From NCBI RefSeq assembly GCF_963583255.1, contig NC_084803.1:17991428-18055427 (forward strand): a stretch of 64,000 bases of DNA, read 5' to 3'. Numbering within the stretch: the stretch's first letter is position 1; the number at the start of each line of letters is the position of its first letter. This DNA is from Pyrus communis (Eukaryota > Streptophyta > Magnoliopsida > Rosales > Rosaceae). Positions 10,702 to 21,775 of this stretch are shown here, piece by piece. Below the pieces are notes generated by a model. The model did no database searches, was not told the origin of the DNA, and saw only the letters and a program-made list of their open reading frames with translations. The position numbers were made by a program, and so were the translations under genes.

Positions 10702-12417
10702 ATGAAATGTATTAGAGTGAAGGATTTGGTTCCTTTCCTTTTATTTCTTTGCTTAGCAACAATCTGCACCCCAACTCGAATTCCACCCAACCAAAACCAA
10801 CCGAGCCAAAGGTCAGATTGCAAAAGGCACTTTGTGCTAGTTCACGGAGCTGGTGTTGGAGCATGGTGTTGGTATAAATTGGCAACACTACTGAACTCTA
10901 CAGGGCACAATGTTACAACTCTAGATATGGCAGCATCTGGGATAAATCCTAAGCAGGTACAACAAGTCAATTCCTTCTCAGACTACGTTGAGCCCTTGAT
11001 TGAATTCATGGAGTCTCTCCCACCGAAGGAGAGGGTTATTCTGGTCGGCCATAGCTTTGGCGGGGCTTCCATATCTATTGCCATGGAGAGGTTCCCTCAG
11101 AAAATTTATGTCGCTGTATTTGTCACCGCTTTGATGCCTGGTCCTGATCTCAATTATTCGACAGTATTTAATGAGGTATATAATTTGTTTTTTCGGAAGT
11201 CATGTTCGATAAGATTGAACGCTTGTTAATATTCACTAATCATATCTCTTATTTCTTTTGTCAGAATTCACTAATTATACCTTTGAAAATAATAACATAT
11301 AGGTTGCGGGTAAATTGAACTTTTTGGATTCTATATTTAGACAAGACAATGAGACCGGACACCCTCAAACCTCGGTACTTTATGGGCCTAAGTTTGTGTC
11401 ATCGATGTTCTACCAACTCTCGCCACCAGAAGTAAGTCTTAGTTAGTGGAGGGTTTGGGCATCGGGATAACTTTTGTATTTTCTATTATGATACACAGGT
11501 GAGAAATTATTTCAAATATATATGTTCTATGGCCATGAGGATAATACTTGCCTCCCCATGTGGGAATGCACGTATTTTCCCATTTTTGAATAACTCATCT
11601 TGATCAAACAAAATTAACAATTAGAATCATTTAATCTATTAGTCTTTATTTGAATATCAATCTTATAAAAAAATCATTCGAATTGGAGATCATTTAATCA
11701 CCCAAACGTACAAATAAATAGATGATTCATCATGAATATATTACTTGATACCTACACCATCAATTTATTTTATACATTTGAATGACTAAATGATCTCCGA
11801 TCGAAATAATTATCTGGACGGGTGATCTTCAAATGAAGATTAAGATTAAAAAATCAAATGATTCTAATTATGAGATTTATACGGCCAAGATATGTTATTC
11901 ATAAATGGGAAAATACCTCATCCTTCCCGCAAGTATTATTCCAGCCATAATCCCATGCATTCATTTTTAAACAATGCCTACCGCTTTCCGGTTCCCTTAT
12001 CATGATTTTTTTTTTAAATACCAAAAAATAGGAATAAAAGATAATTGTGATACACAATTTCAAGTACACACATGGTTATATTTTTCAATTGATTAGCTAA
12101 TACTTGAACTCCTTTATCTGTTATATTTCTTATTTGGTTGGGTGTATCCACAGGATGTAACACTAGCAATATCTTTGGTGAGATATTTTCCGATCATCAA
12201 TGAGGAAATAAAGCTCACAAAGGAGAAATATGGGTCGGTTCGTAGAGTATTTATCGTGTCCAGGCAAGACAATACAATAAAGGAGGATCAGCAGATGTGG
12301 ATGATCGCGAAAAATCCTCCAGATGAAGTGAAAGTGATAAATGGCTCTGATCATATGGTCATGTCTTCCAAACCACTGGAGTTGGCCTTCCACCTCCAAG
12401 AGATCGCTCAGAAATAA
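10702..12417 (+). CDS. Methylesterase-like alpha/beta hydrolase, 3 exons
   Basis: Predicted exons 10702-11175, 11303-11431 and 12154-12417 join in frame to a 288-residue protein; all junctions are GT-AG. An N-terminal hydrophobic segment (about residues 9-22, PFLLFLCLATIC) looks like a signal peptide, which is longer than the usual cytosolic members of about 260 aa. FVLVHGAGVGAWCW forms the oxyanion-side HG motif. The nucleophile Ser118 sits in GHSFGG, the acid is Asp240 in SRQDNT, and the base is His268 in GSDHMVM, so the catalytic triad is complete. Exon 2 has the LYGPKF...YQLSPPE signature of the MES/hydroxynitrile-lyase family. Members hydrolyse methyl esters of salicylate, jasmonate or indole acetate; the substrate cannot be told from sequence. 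Intron 2 carries a MITE (11531-11946). Confidence 0.9.
11531..11946. mobile_element. MITE in intron 2 of the methylesterase gene
   Basis: The ends are inverted copies: GGCCATGAGGATAATACTTGC with GGGAAAATACG inwards on the left, and GGGAAAATAC then GCAAGTATTATTCCAGCC on the right. Inner words such as ATGATTCATC and AAATGATCTCC also pair. No coding content. It accounts for more than half of the 722-bp intron. Confidence 0.75.
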
Positions 12418-12568
12418 TGCCCTAGCTACCTCTAGGAGCTTAAGTGTATGCTAATGCACAAATGAAACTAATAAATCTCAACTATGTATTTTTGTTTGAT
12501 TGAAAAAATAATGTTGTATAAGCTTTCATGGAGTTTCTATCTATCTAAGTCATGAATGATTCACAATA

Positions 12569-12672
12569 GGGTAAATTATATTTTACCCATCAGTTTTGGG
12601 TGTAATTGTAACCTTATACAACCTCTTTAAAGCATTTTACCCAAATCTGAGTGGGTAAAGGGTAATTTACCC
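12569..12672. mobile_element. 104-bp MITE with 9-bp target duplication
   Basis: Perfect terminal inverted repeats GGGTAAATTA / TAATTTACCC are flanked by the 9-bp direct repeat TTCACAATA (12560-12568 and 12673-12681). A 9-bp duplication points to Mutator-type mobilisation. It lies about 150 bp downstream of the methylesterase stop codon. Confidence 0.85.
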
Positions 12673-12681
12673 TTCACAATA

Positions 12682-13287
12682 GCACTAACAAAAGCGCAAA
12701 AGTTAAAGGTAAAAACTTAGGATCTCTTTCCACACTATTGAAAATGAATATCATTAGGCGAATAACAAGTTGGTCAAAACTTGTAGTGGTTGATGATGAT
12801 TGTTTTCATCTCTTCAAATTGGGAGAGGAGAATTTAATTTGAAACCGCCTTCAAAGAGAAAATACAACTAGATGAATAGTTAGTTGGTTAAAACCTGTAG
12901 AATTTAGAGAATTTGGACAATTGTGTTGATCTTAAAGTATATTTAAGAGAAAATTTTTGAAATGTCTTATGAACTTGTACACATTTTTTATTTTTATATA
13001 AATTATGGTAAAGTCAGATGAAATTATTTATTATGGCTTTGTCTGGGACAATAAGAGATTTTGATTCTTCTACTTGTAGTCCCGTTTTGTATGTTTATTT
13101 GCTTTCTTATTTGATGGAATGACTTTTACTAAGAGATTCGAATAGTTTATTTTTATTTAATTTGGTTCTTTGTTTAGCTTGAATGTCTGTGTGTTGATGT
13201 CGACTACTTGTTTCATTTTAATGTCTTCATGTGCTTTGTTTAATGCTTTTTATGTATCGAACGTCCACCACACCCCTACCTCCAACA
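12682..13287. other. Intergenic, no gene recognised
   Basis: AT-rich. The stretch at about 12950-13010 (TTGAAATGTCTTATGAACTT then GTACACATTTTT) matches, in reverse orientation, about 23845-23920, so it is part of a dispersed repeat. Confidence 0.5.
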
Positions 13288-15829
13288 TATTCTGACCCGG
13301 AATGTTCACCTGGATTCCGAATCGAGCTGTATTGATTGATACCGGGAAGGTGACGAAGTCATAGAGTAAAGTGATGTGGAAAATGTGGGTAAATTTAAAC
13401 CTAAAAGTGCCTAATTGCAAGAGTGCCATGTGAGCGGGATTGAGCCCAATTCACACGTGATGTCAGAGCATAAGTAAAGTACAGTAGAAGTAGATTGAGA
13501 ATTATACCATTGAAGGTAGTCGCCTATACCAAGATTTGCCAAGAATCGTCATCGACACGAAAACTCAGTTACTAAAACCTGGAGAGGCGGAAAACAAGGG
13601 TGAGTGGGCCTAAAAATAAATCTTTTTTGAAAACATAATAACCCCTCACTGTAAAACAAGTATAGTTTACAAAACATAGCATACTACGTATAGAATGATA
13701 ATACTTACTGTAAATAGTAACATCTTGAAAGTGCAAAACTTCACAATATTTATAAATAAACCATAGCGTACGGCAACCACAATAACTAACATAAATGAAT
13801 ATCAAGACGGGTGCTCATCGACATATGCTGACACACAAGTTCATGCAGAGGTATTTTAACATGAATAGGACTGAGTGTAATAATGATTTACGCTCTAGTA
13901 TTACAATCACGTGAAGACTGGTGCTATGCGCATCACATACGAGTCCTAATTGCCTATAGCAATCTAGGACAGGATTGGCATCTACAATGGATCCAAAGTG
14001 AGTGTACGGTGCGATGTGAACATAACGTGAAGATTGGCCCTAACTCGAGTAAGTACTAACACTAGTGTAGCACATGATGAGCAAATAACGTAATATAATC
14101 ATGCCACAACAATTCAACAATTCTAATCAATATAATACTATTCCTAGCCGTAAATATAATTAAGGCATCCCCCATAAGCCCTTTACCTGTGCATCCCGTA
14201 GGATTATTCATAATTTTTCAACAATACTACATTTCCTTATAACTGTTAATTTAATTATGGCAATCACGTATAAAATTGATTAATAAATACATATGTGGAA
14301 ACTAACAAATATATATACTATATAAAAGAAGAGACCCACTCATATATGCTTGCGAGGTCACAGCCATTCCAACGAGTAAATACGGATCGCCGATGTTAAT
14401 CGTACCTAAGCGTAAAAAAGACCCATTAGTAAAACTTATTTAAAACATTTGAATTTGGAGAAACAGATGGCGGATTTAGAATTAGCGCGTAGAAATACCC
14501 TAAGAAGGGTCCCGGGTAATTTTTGTAAAAAGTCAACGGTTAACCCTAAAAGGTCAACCGAGACCCCGAGCCAGCCAACTATGTTAAACTTTAGAATTTC
14601 ACTAAATGGATGTCAAAAATAGACTCCGGATGTTGAAATTTGCCTAAAAGGGTTTCGGAGAAAATTTCAAAAAAGTCAAAGCAAGGAATATTCCAGAGAA
14701 CATTCTAGGAATATTTCAGATCCATATTGGAATTGGGCTTGGCTGGATCCTGGGTTTGAAATTGGATTCGGGTTGTGGATCTGATGTTTTATTTATCTAT
14801 TTTTTCTTGGATTGGGTTGACCCGTTGGGCTCGCAGGTCGGCTGGACCAAATGAAGGAGAAAGTCGGAAACTGGGAATTTTAGCCGGGAAACTTCCTTGA
14901 CTCCGTTTAGCTTCAAAATTCAACTAAAACTAGCATACAATATATGAAATTGAAGCTTAAGAGAGGAAGAGAAATATACTAGCACGAGGTCCTGCCGTAG
15001 ACGGAGTTGGTCGAAAAATGGCTCAAAAGTTGTCGGGTTTCTTGCTGGAAACTGGGGAAGTTCTTCCCCGACGTGGTTTTACGTTCAAACATCATAAAAT
15101 CCTTAAAAGACACAAGAAACGTATAGTAAAACACGATCCACGAAGATTTAGTTGGTTTTCAAAACTTACCAACGTCGGAGACGTCGTGAACTCGTTGGAT
15201 TCTCATTAGCATTCATGTGTAGCGAGCACAAAGAGAGAAATAACATCAAGAGTTTAGGATCAGGAGGAAAAAAGGAAGTGCAAGGTGCAGTGATGGTGAG
15301 GTTCGTCGAAGCTCCGACGGTGTGCGATGGTGTTGGTGCACACTAAGGATAGATAGGGGACGAAAGAGTAGAGAAAGGCTAAGCGGGTTTGAGTGGGAAA
15401 GTGTTGAGAGAGAGAGATGAGTGTGTGGGAGAAGAGACAATTGGCAAGAGATGAGTGGAGAGTTTGGTGTGGGTGTTGGCCCCACGGGCCAGAAAATATT
15501 AAAATAATTAAAATATCCCAACAAAAAAATATTAAAATAATAATATATTAATATAATAATTAAAAGAAATATATAAAATATAAAAGAGTAATTTTACAAA
15601 AGTATTTTCGGATTCATAGTTCCGTAGAATCTTCATCGTAGCTCTGAATTTGATTCCGCTTGGCCTACGTGTTCATATCGTTGAGTACTTTGAGAATACG
15701 GTAAAATAGTAGCTCGTACACGTCACGATATGAAGGTCAACAAAAGTCAACAATCTCACCTTTGGGGGCATTTTCGTCAATTCACTCTTTTAAAATTAAT
15801 AAAATTGTAAAATTAGGAACGGGTTGTCA
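13288..15829 (-). repeat. Probable solo LTR of a gypsy element
   Basis: Read on the minus strand the block starts TGACAACCCGTTCC and ends ...CATTCCGGGTCAGAATA, with no pol sequence inside. The TGTGACAACCC-type start is common for plant chromovirus LTRs. CAACA occurs directly on both sides (13283-13287 and 15830-15834), which may be the 5-bp target duplication. The exact ends are uncertain by a few bases. Short open frames inside, such as 15246-15524 on the minus strand, look like chance leader ORFs. Confidence 0.6.
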
Positions 15830-15944
15830 CAACAGGTCACACTTGAGCACTTTGCGTCCCAAAAATTAAAGCACTGAAACCTATTTTCATGTCCATGCAC
15901 TTTTTTATTGATGGTTACTTTGTATCTAAGTAGAGAATGTTTAT

Positions 15945-16660
15945 TTGATTTGTCATTTTGCCCATTGCTTAAACTTTGATCACTTATCTTGTACAGATAA
16001 ATCTGAGTTATTTACAATGGAAATTCACCACAGTGGTCACTTTATACGAGCCTGTAATGAGACAATGACTTACGTTGGTGGTCATGTTGCTTGGTTTGAC
16101 AATATGAACCATGATCTAATGTCCAGGTGGGATATTGAGGATTGTGCGAAGAAGCTAGGGTATACTAAGACTGCCAAGTATTATTACACATTGCCAAACT
16201 AGTTTGACAAATGAAATTGGGGAATTTAATTTCATAGGCCTATGAAGAAGCTGGGAGGGGACAAACTTGTTTGACAAATGAAATTGGCCATAACTCACCA
16301 ACTACTGAAAGTGGGCAAACACAAGCAATGGTGTGCTCATTGACAACTTTGGTATTTTAATTTTTAATCTTGTATTCATTGGCAAATGTATGTGTAACTC
16401 TGTTATTGATCATTTTGTAGCATGCCACTGGAGGAAATATGGGCAGTGAAACTTCACCAAATCAGGGACAAGAACGATTTGCATCCAATGTAAGTTGTTT
16501 TGACCTATGTCATTGTCCCTTTCTTGTGTGTGCTTTTATCCAATCCATTTGTTAAATTTTCGGTTTTTTTGTTTTTTTATTTATTTTTTCCTCTATTGTT
16601 TGTAGGTTTCTAAAAGGGTTAGAGTGAAACAAAATGGAAGAGGCAAGTCAGTGCACAATT
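15945..16660 (+). pseudogene. MULE-associated PB1-like gene remnant
   Basis: An open stretch to 16202 encodes LFTMEIHHSGHF, then YVGGHVAWFDN and MSRWDIEDCAKKLGYTKTAK, followed by a stop. This matches the N-terminal PB1-like domain found in plant Mutator-like transposase genes (hydrophobic, then YVGG, then WFDN, then KKLGY). Downstream pieces at about 16423-16490 and 16605-16650 could be further exons separated by short introns. No transposase catalytic core is present, so this is a fragment. The foldback element starts right after it. Confidence 0.55.
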
Positions 16661-16677
16661 CAAGAAAGCCACCTGAT

Positions 16678-17677
16678 ACCTTAAATACTATTTTATTTCA
16701 AAATAATACATCCATTACATTTTTCATCCATTGATCCGGTAAGTGCTGACGTGGCTGCCATGTTGCTGCCAAATGTATTACACGTGACACAATTTTTTTT
16801 TTTTTAATTTAAAAAAAAAAAACCTTAATATTAAAAAAAAAAAAAAATCAAAAGCTGCAACACATCCCTGCAACCCACCCCGCCCATTATTCCTTCCTCC
16901 CAAAACCAAAACCCATTAATCCCCTTGCCCCCACCGGGCGCCGCCGAAACCCCATCCCCTTCATCATCATCCCCATTCGTTGTCCCTCCCTGCAATCCAA
17001 ATCCAAAACCACTCCCACCCATCCTCCACATCCTCCTCTGCGCACCCATCTTCCCATCCCCCCCAACCCGAGCCCAACCCGCAACCCAGAAGAAGAAAAA
17101 GAAAAAAAACCACCCCTCTCTTCTCCCTCCTGTCTTCCCTAAACCCACTGTGCACCCATCCTCCACCTCCTCTTCCGCACCCACTACTTGCAACCTAGAA
17201 AAGAAAAGGAAAAGAAAGAAAAAAAAAAAAAACCCCATCTCCTTTCCCTGCAACCCAGATCCTCCCAATAAGTGTGGATTTAAGGAGTGGGATGTGTAGA
17301 AGAGGGTGGGTCATGGAGGAAGGTGGGTTTGAGTGGGTCGTTCGCGCGCCGGGGGGGGGGGGGGGGAGGTGTGGAAGGAATAATGGGCGGGGTGGGTTGC
17401 AGGGATGTGTTGCAACTTTTGATTTTTTTTTTTTTTTTTTTTGAAGATTAAGGTTTAAAAAAAAAAAAAAAATTAATATTTTTTTTGCCACCTGTAATAC
17501 ATTTGGCAGTTATGTGGTAGCCACGTCAGCACTTAACGGATCAATGGCTGAAAAATGTAACGGAGGTATTATTTTGAAATAAAATAGTACTTAAGGTATG
17601 AAAGTGAAATGTTTTGAAGATGTTGTAAAGAATTAAAATAGACTCCAAACTTGAGGTATGAAATTGTAATTTACCCT
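16678..17677. mobile_element. Large foldback / MITE-like inverted repeat
   Basis: The left arm (about 16678-16897) and right arm (about 17376-17610) are inverted copies. The outer words TACCTTAAATACTATTTTAT and ATAAAATAGTACTTAAGGTA pair, then GTGCTGACGTGGC, then GCAACCCACC...CATTATTCCTTCC. The loop (16898-17375) is C-rich low-complexity sequence with A-runs. The right side extends outward to ATTTACCC at about 17677, whereas the left side lacks this, so the left end may be truncated. There are no coding domains. Confidence 0.75.
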
Positions 17678-17725
17678 TTTTTTTTTGGATGAAGACAATG
17701 TTGTGAGCTTTAAGTAATATTTCCT

Positions 17726-18092
17726 TGTTGAAAATACTAGTGGGTAATGAATGCCCACAGTATTGAATATCTACCACAACATTGAAAACATTGCCAAAGT
17801 GTTGAAAACCTTGGCAGAATATTGATATGTGGAGATTATATTGTGTGCTTGGAGTTGCTCTATAAATAGAGCACTCCGTATGCTTTGAATGCAGAGAGCA
17901 GAAAAAGAAAGAGAGGAAGATGAGAGGAGAGAATACATAGAGTTATCTTTGTACTCCTATTATTCCAATTATAATGAAAGCACCACTACTGCCCGAGGAC
18001 GTACTCCAGTCACACTGACTGTAGAGGAACCTCGTAAATTTTGTGTCTTGTTTTATTTATTCCACTGTACACACATCGTCGATTTTACAACA
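17726..18092 (+). repeat. 5' LTR of the copia-derived element
   Basis: 367 bp with TG...CA ends, the same as 23030-23396 by eye over the full length. It contains a TATA box and a short U5 ending GATTTTACAACA. Confidence 0.95.
17861..17868 (+). promoter_or_regulatory. TATA box in copia 5' LTR
   Basis: TATAAATA within GCTCTATAAATAGAGC, an imperfect palindrome. The likely transcription start is near 17895. The same sequence occurs in the 3' LTR at 23165-23172. Confidence 0.7.
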
Positions 18093-18107
18093 CGTTATCA
18101 GCACGAG
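18093..18107 (+). other. Primer-binding site
   Basis: CGTTATCAGCACGAG directly follows the LTR end. The TTATCAGCACGA form is seen in plant copia elements that prime from an internal part of initiator tRNA-Met rather than from its 3' end. Confidence 0.6.
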
Positions 18108-18944
18108 AAGCTCTCATGTCAGTGGAAAGCACAACGCCATAAATCCGATCACGTTGTTTTCGAAGGATCTTGAGAACTCCCATGAATACTTGGTTGTTTG
18201 AGATGGTGATGGCAAGAATGAATCCACACAGGCCTCCCTCTCTTGTGCCTTCGTCAACCCCACTGTCATCTATGTCTCTATAAGAAGGTTCTTGCTTAAC
18301 GATGACATGTTCCCTGGGTCATGCAAGAACCATGCCAGTCTCTGGTAGCCTTTTTGGATTGAATTGAATTGAATTTTGGGCAACCTCTATAACTACCTAG
18401 CTGGCCCTGCGTTTCGAGATTGGCAGAGACAGAAAAGAAAAAAAAAAGGAGATGTTGACTGCAACCTAAGAAAAAATATATATATATAAAAAGGATTTGA
18501 ATGGTGCATGGCACCATTTGGTCAACATAACATAAATAGGTTTCTGTTGGTGCATAGCACCATGTTGCAGGTTTGAATAAGTGCTGACAAAAGAAAGAAA
18601 AATAATAAATAAAAGGAGGTATGAAACTTCTTGTTATTTATGTGAATTGGTGTTGGTTTAAAACCCTTTCACAAGTTCTATTTCCTTTAAAGCAATTTAT
18701 TTATCATGGACGGTTTTACCGCCTACTGCTTTAAGTTTTGATTTATGTGAATGGTGCTGAATTAAAGCCCTTGTCACAAGCTTTATTTACTTAAATGCAA
18801 TTTATTCATTATGGCTGGAATTACCGCCTATTGCTTTAATTTATTTATTGTACTTCTTTTTGTTACGATGAGTACATACTGGACCCGAAGTTCCTTGATC
18901 AGATCAGAACCTGCAGTTTCTTGATCCTCATCAAATAAAAATGA
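18108..18944 (+). other. Copia 5' internal region, no intact gag, tandem repeat
   Basis: No gag ORF survives. Two diverged copies of a unit of about 92 bp lie at about 18641-18732 and 18747-18838 (TTTATGTGAAT, CACAAG, TTACCGCCTA and TGCTTTAA words). The first part (18110-18560) is not recognisable to me. Confidence 0.6.
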
Positions 18945-21072
18945 TTGAACCTGAAGTTCCATCAAACAAAAAGATCAGGCATGAAGTCCCTTGATCCTCA
19001 AGATCAGGACATGAAGTTCCTTGATAAGTACCTTAAATTTGAAGAGCCAAAGTGCCTCAACTTAATTGCAATAAAAGTCATAAGAGTCTCAGTCTACAGA
19101 CTATTAAATAAGGACCAGAAGTTCCTTATGTTCATACTCAAAAATAGTTTAGCAGAAGCATTTATTAAGCAGATGAAATTGATTACCCGCGTTCTGCTGA
19201 TGAAAATAAAATTGCCAGTTTTTACATGGGTACATGTCATTTTACATGATGCATTATTGATTTGGTTGAGTCATGTTGACAACCATCAATACTTCTCAGT
19301 ACAACTCGTGTTTGGGAACCAGCCAAACATTAGACATTTACGAGTTTTTGGTTGTGTTATCTATGTGCCTATTGCACTGCCACAACATACTGAAATGAAG
19401 CATCATTGCGGATTAGGCATTGATGTTGAACATCATTTATCATTCAATATTTAAAACCCTTGACTGGGGATATATTTACCGCGTGGTTTGCGGACTGTCA
19501 TTTTGATAAGACAATTTTCCCACCATTAGGGGGAGAAAATAACTTTGTTTCAGAAGAACGATGAGCAAATATCATTCCAGAAGAATGATGAGAAAAAACC
19601 GTTCCAGAAGAACGAAGAGAATTTGTCATATTTTGATTCATGAAGCAATCAATATACAAACAAAGTGAGAATAATTGAATGATGCAACGATATGCAAATC
19701 AAATGCTAGATGCATTTAATGATGCAACGAAAGTGATAAAGTCACATATGCTTGCTGCAAATGTGCCTACAAGAATTAATATCCCTGTTGGACAAAATAA
19801 TATGGCAGCAAATGATTTATCTGTTACACGCCTGAAGCGTGGCAGATCCTTAGACTCAAAAGGTTCAGTCCTTCGAAAGAAGAAGAATATGGCACTACTG
19901 AACTATTGCATAACTGTCGCATGCCAAACGCATGACAGTTGTTGCAAGGATACTTGTCCCGAAAAGGTCAATCCGCCGACATGGGAATATTGATGTCTCA
20001 TGCATGAAGCATGATAGACGTATAGGTTCCAATGACTCAACTCCCGAAGTGGAGATTAAAATTCAAGCTCTATAACGCTCAAAAGGAGGTTATGATCCGC
20101 ATTCTCTAAATTATAACTATCCTGGAAGAGATAGTGTAATGCCTTTGAAGAGGCAATGGATATTCAAAAGAAATGAAAAGCTTTTATGCATGTGCATGCA
20201 CATGAGAATATGGGATCACAGATTGATGATAACCAATGGTAATTTTGGTTTTTACCAGTAGCTACTAAATTCATCAATGAGCTGTGGTGATATTGAGTCC
20301 CGTTTTTTTTCCATCAACAAAATTATGGGCTAAAAATGGATAAAGGCAAATCCATTATAATTTTGTAAGAACGTGGAAAAATAGACCTATATACTTGGAT
20401 ACAATACAAATAGTCAAAAGATGATGAACCTAGAAGGTTACATATGGGCATTTGTAATACCGTGAAATGCACTCACATGATATGACACAAGATTGTAAGG
20501 GAGTTCATATGAATGGAGAATTATATATGAAGGGTTATGAGTCGCCCACATCATATCTCCATGAGTAAATCCCTCAAATATACATGGAAGCAAATTGCTC
20601 TGTATAAATTATAAAGGAAAATGTGTCATGAAATGTAGAAAATCCCTGAAGGATTCAAATTGCTTGAAGAAAGCCCCGGCAGGGTAAAGCATGAAATATG
20701 TACTCAATACCAATGGATGGTATAAATTACCTTAGTGAGTACTTTTATTATGGTATTATTGCAACATACTAAAATCTCTTGCAAGAGTTGATGATATTAA
20801 ATTGGGACTCCTGAAGAGTCAAGAAAGATTATAAAGTGTTGAGAGAAATATTGTCTCGAACTGCAGAATCGAACAATATGCCAACACGAATCTTATCCAT
20901 GATGTTTATGATATTAAAGAATCATATGGATTGAAGATCATGAGTTGAATACTCAAATGATTTAGACACTAAGAATGATCATTTATCTTCGCGAGGGGTA
21001 AAGATAAATTGATATTTGGTCCAGAAGTACCACATCTTAGTGAAATATATGCTTTATTGTATTTAACACAAT
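18945..21072 (+). pseudogene. Decayed copia integrase and reverse transcriptase
   Basis: An open piece at 18945-19454 retains the copia integrase C-terminal wording (NSLAEAFIKQMKLI, then a WVHVILHDALLI-like stretch, QLVFGNQPNIRHLRVFGC and YVPIALPQ). After it, AGGGGGAGAAAATAA (19529) and scattered RT words follow, interrupted by many stops: an IPEGFKL-like piece near 20643 and a GPEVPHLSEIYALLYL piece near 21018-21065. The sequence then stops being copia-like where the antisense module begins. It is non-functional. Confidence 0.8.
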
Positions 21073-21265
21073 ACACTGAATGAAATAAAGCTTATATATT
21101 AATATCTCCGAGAAATTACATACACATGAGTTAAAACAAACAAACAGAAAGGAACCTTCACAAAGGTTACTCATGTGAAGCCTCAGTACTCGGAAGTACC
21201 CCAGAAGGGGAAGACACCAGAAGTTGATTATTTGGAGTCTCAATACTTGGTGAAACTCCAAACAG

Positions 21266-21775
21266 CTAAGACAATGGATGTCTTTGGAATAAAGACTCGA
21301 ACCCCCGATTGTCATTTTGAGTCCGACCTTCGGATTCCAGTAGCTGGTCGAGCTTTCTTTTCATGCTCGTAGAGTAATTATTTGCAAGCATGTGTAACAC
21401 TTTATTCTCATGCTTGAGCCCTCTAATCTCTTGTTTAAGACTTGCCACCTCAGCCATTAATGATTCAACTTGGTGAGTTCGAGCAAGTAAGCGCTGACCC
21501 ATATTGGATACAGAGCCCGCACATTGAACACTGAGAGCCAATGAGTCTTGAACGGCCGCCTCATCAGACCGGTTTGAAAGGATTCTGTTGTCCTTTGGAG
21601 TGAGAAGATTCCTGGCTACCAATGTAGCAGTTATGTTATCCTTCATCACAGAGTCCCCAACCGTAAGAGGACCATTAGAAGATGAGAAGGACGGGCGCCA
21701 TATGTTATCTTGACGCTGCTCGTCTGTATCAATCCTGAGACTCAAATCTAAGCAAATGTTAGATGGGCAAGCCAT
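21266..21775 (-). CDS. Antisense coiled-coil ORF in copia element (169 aa)
   Basis: Open from the ATG at 21775 to the stop at 21266 with no break, although the surrounding copia genes are full of stops. The protein starts MACPSNICLDLSL and carries NIWRPSFSSSNGPLT, VARNLLTPKDNRILS, SVSNMGQRLLAR and a heptad stretch (VESLMAEVASLKQEIRGLK), ending in FQRHPLS. It aligns collinearly with the 230-aa antisense ORF at 2324-3016 but ends before the Pro/Ser repeat tail. Many differences between the two are conservative. Function unknown; the coiled coil suggests self-association or a structural role, which is inference. Confidence 0.7.
   Translation of the reverse strand: MACPSNICLDLSLRIDTDEQRQDNIWRPSFSSSNGPLTVGDSVMKDNITATLVARNLLTPKDNRILSNRSDEAAVQDSLALSVQCAGSVSNMGQRLLARTHQVESLMAEVASLKQEIRGLKHENKVLHMLANNYSTSMKRKLDQLLESEGRTQNDNRGFESLFQRHPLS

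Noticed and set aside
16831..17299. Several overlapping frames in the foldback loop
   Set aside because: Low-complexity Pro/Ser/Lys or Gly/Phe translations on both strands from C-rich and A-run sequence; no conserved motif.
17889..18173. 94-codon frame (MQRAEKEREEDERR...) repeated at 23193-23420
   Set aside because: It is the R/U5 part of the copia LTR; the frame is identical only because the LTRs are identical, and it runs out into unrelated sequence at each end.
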